Assembly: GCA_030040335.1 (NCBI GenBank)
Contig: JASHTX010000030.1
Span: 1-5,465, forward strand
From: Microcaldota archaeon
GTDB taxonomy: Archaea; Micrarchaeota; Micrarchaeia; Micrarchaeales; CABMGC01
Reading direction: 5' to 3'
DNA: 5,465 nucleotides
Shown: piece by piece, positions 4,077 to 5,465 of the stretch
Layout of the letters: each line of letters starts with the position of its first letter
How positions within the stretch are numbered: position 1 is the first letter of the stretch
Program-made: the position numbers and the translations under genes
The notes under the pieces: model-generated
Told to the model about the DNA's origin: nothing
The model's database searches: none
The model's input: only the letters and a program-made list of their open reading frames with translations

Positions 4077-5042
4077 ATGAGTCACAAAGGTTCGCTAGAA
4101 TATTGGCCCCATAGGAGGGCGCAGAAGCTACTTCCAAGAGTGAGGAACTGGCCAACAGGCAGCGAGCCCGCAATCTCGTCATTGGTTGCCTTCAAAGCCG
4201 GGATGACGCACGTAGGCCTGGTGGATGACTCTGACTCGCCCTCCAAGGGGCAGGAGGTCATAAGGCCTGTCACGGTGCTCGTTTTCCCAAGGATATTCAT
4301 ATACGGTGCAAGATTCTACAAGAGCAAGTACATGTACAGGCAGAGCGCCGGGGTCGTATACGATAAGGCACTCGCACAGAAACTGGGCATGAAGTCAGCA
4401 AAGAGCACAAACTTCAATGAGGCAAAGAAGAACGTGAAAGAATATGATGACGTTACCGCCCTTGCTCTCGCAGACCCCTCAGGGCTTGGTATAGGCATAA
4501 AGAAGCAGATAAGGTTCGAGATGAGGCTCGGCGGCAAGGGACCTGAGGAGAAGCTTGCTTTCATAGAAAAATACATGGGCAAAGAACTCAAGCCAGGAGA
4601 GGTTCTTGGTGCCGGCGAGTTCGTTGATATAATCGCCGTTTCAAAGGGCAAGGGCTGGGAAGGCCCTGTGCACAGGTTCGGCGTAGCAAAATTATACCAC
4701 AAATCCACAGGCAAATCGAGACACGTTGGAACCCTGGGCGCATGGCACCCTCCAAAGGTGCTTTTCTCTGTTCCAATGGCAGGGCACCTCGGGTTCAACT
4801 ACAGGACGGAGTTGAACAAGCGGGTTCTCAAGGTCGGCACCACGCAGGATTCTGCATCAATAACGCCCAAGGACGGTTTCCTGAACTTCGGAATCCTGAG
4901 GAATGATTACCTGGTCCTTGAAGGTTCTGTGCCAGGAAGGGCAAAGAGACTTGTGAGAATAAGGAAGGCACTGAGACCGAGCAAGAAAGCGATTGCGCCG
5001 AAGATAACCTACATCTCCACAACTTCAAAACAGGGTGCTTGA
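4077..5042 (+). CDS. rpl3: 50S ribosomal protein L3
   Basis: Universal ribosomal protein uL3 in its longer archaeal form (321 residues; the family is usually about 320-360). It binds 23S rRNA and reaches the peptidyl-transferase centre. Landmarks: N-terminal HKGSLEYWPHRRAQ (3-16) and PRVRNWP (20-26); the beta-barrel entry AFKAGMTHV (38-46); GEFVDIIAVSKGKGW (180-194) with GPVHRFGV (196-203); the central loop RHVGTLGAWHPP (215-226); and AGHLGFNYRTELNK (235-248). The loop motif that is usually AGQ-x-G reads AGHLG here, a Gln-to-His difference. The region at about 85-125 is the variable archaeal insertion, rich in Lys and Asn. A GGTG-type SD precedes ATG 4077, and rpl4 starts 1 nt after the stop, so the two genes are cotranscribed as the head of the S10-type cluster. 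Confidence 0.98.
   Translation: MSHKGSLEYWPHRRAQKLLPRVRNWPTGSEPAISSLVAFKAGMTHVGLVDDSDSPSKGQEVIRPVTVLVFPRIFIYGARFYKSKYMYRQSAGVVYDKALAQKLGMKSAKSTNFNEAKKNVKEYDDVTALALADPSGLGIGIKKQIRFEMRLGGKGPEEKLAFIEKYMGKELKPGEVLGAGEFVDIIAVSKGKGWEGPVHRFGVAKLYHKSTGKSRHVGTLGAWHPPKVLFSVPMAGHLGFNYRTELNKRVLKVGTTQDSASITPKDGFLNFGILRNDYLVLEGSVPGRAKRLVRIRKALRPSKKAIAPKITYISTTSKQGA
5034..5037 (+). promoter_or_regulatory. Shine-Dalgarno GGTG for rpl4
   Basis: GGTG lies within the last codons of rpl3, 6 nt before ATG 5044. It supports that start and tight translational coupling of rpl4 to rpl3. Confidence 0.55.
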
Positions 5043-5043
5043 T

Positions 5044-5465
5044 ATGGATGCGAATGTTTACCACACAGACGGAAGCGTTGAGAAGAAGGTAACGCTTCCA
5101 GAAGTATTCGGCATGGAGTACAGAGAGGATATTGTAAGGAGGGCGCTTCTTGCGGAGCAAAGCTCAGCCTACCAGCCGCAGGGTCATTATGTATTCGCTG
5201 GCATGAATACTTCCGCCAAGTACGTCGGCAGGTACGGAACATACAGGACGCTGAGGCACACCGGACTGCCGGCGAGGCCAAGGCAGGTCCTCGCAAAAGG
5301 CGCAATGGGCCAGGTAAGGAGAATACCGTACGCTGTGAAAGGAAGGCGAGCGCATCCGCACATGGTAGGTAAAAGGATACTGGAAAGGATTAACAGAAAG
5401 GAATACGAGAAGGCAATAGAAATCGCGGTAGCTGGAACTGGCAACGCAGCGCTGATAAAACAATA
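5044..5465 (+). CDS. rpl4: 50S ribosomal protein L4, N-terminal part (cut by window edge)
   Basis: Archaeal uL4 (L4e/L4P), a large-subunit protein with an extended loop lining the exit tunnel. 140 complete codons are visible and the frame is open at the window end. The family is usually about 250 residues, so a little over half is present. Landmarks: N-terminal strand segment with LPEVFGMEYREDIVRRALLA (18-37), where the family has 'LPevF..pyRpDlIrRAvla'; AGMNTSAKYVGRYG (52-65), corresponding to the conserved tunnel-loop start; the loop itself, basic and Gly-rich; and VRRIPYAVKGRRAHPH (91-106), a hallmark of archaeal L4. A helix with INRKEYEKAIEIAVA (116-130) follows. The ATG lies 1 nt after the rpl3 stop, in the standard L3-L4 order. 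L23 and L2 would be expected next but lie outside the window. Confidence 0.96.
   Translation, partial: MDANVYHTDGSVEKKVTLPEVFGMEYREDIVRRALLAEQSSAYQPQGHYVFAGMNTSAKYVGRYGTYRTLRHTGLPARPRQVLAKGAMGQVRRIPYAVKGRRAHPHMVGKRILERINRKEYEKAIEIAVAGTGNAALIKQ

Noticed and set aside
4316..4798. Minus-strand open frame of 160 codons opposite rpl3
   Set aside because: It is antisense to a universally conserved ribosomal protein and has no independent support.

Overview
The window is archaeal chromosome, with every gene on the + strand. The evidence is a eukaryote-type replicative primase small subunit, ribosomal protein L15e (absent from bacteria), L3 and L4 in archaeal form, a probable KEOPS Pcc1 subunit, and TATA-box promoters. 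The base composition looks roughly half G+C by eye. A small-genome DPANN lineage such as Micrarchaeota is my guess from the general look of the proteins. I could not test it, so only 'archaeon' is firm.

Layout. Bases 1-1068 hold the 3' part of priS, whose N-terminus lies outside the window. Then come rpl15e (1108-1683) and, 8 nt later, a small TTG-initiated gene that is probably pcc1 (1692-1934). Bases 1935-4076 hold an accessory island of two genes (2000-2803 and 2904-3950) for membrane-anchored or secreted paralogues. The window closes with rpl3 (4077-5042) and the start of rpl4 (5044-5465, cut by the edge), the usual opening of the archaeal S10-type ribosomal protein cluster.

The island is the unusual part. 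Both proteins have an N-terminal hydrophobic segment, a conserved juxtamembrane Cys pair (C-x5-C) and one InlB-type beta repeat that is about 60% identical between them. Their distal parts then differ completely. The first carries a tail with 26 cysteines that includes three exact-phase 21-residue repeats. The second carries two TIG/IPT-like beta-sandwich repeats and then two 25-residue six-cysteine modules with C-C-CC-C-C order. The two genes have the same promoter geometry to the base: TATAAATA, 13 nt, TATATA, 12 nt, ATG. This indicates a shared expression mode and argues that the second gene starts at 2904, not at the upstream ATG at 2883. The proteins look like cell-surface, disulfide-stabilised adhesion or interaction proteins. 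That role is inference.

The housekeeping genes fall into two blocks, priS-rpl15e-pcc1 and rpl3-rpl4. The downstream genes pcc1, rpl3 and rpl4 each have a GGTG-type Shine-Dalgarno sequence. The island genes have no clear one and appear to have leaders of about 10 nt. The rpl3 upstream region contains a bulged stem-loop just after the preceding stop codon, a TATA-like element, and a leader with inverted repeats that could partly cover the ribosome binding site. I see no tRNA, rRNA, CRISPR array, transposase or insertion sequence. No minus-strand gene is supported.
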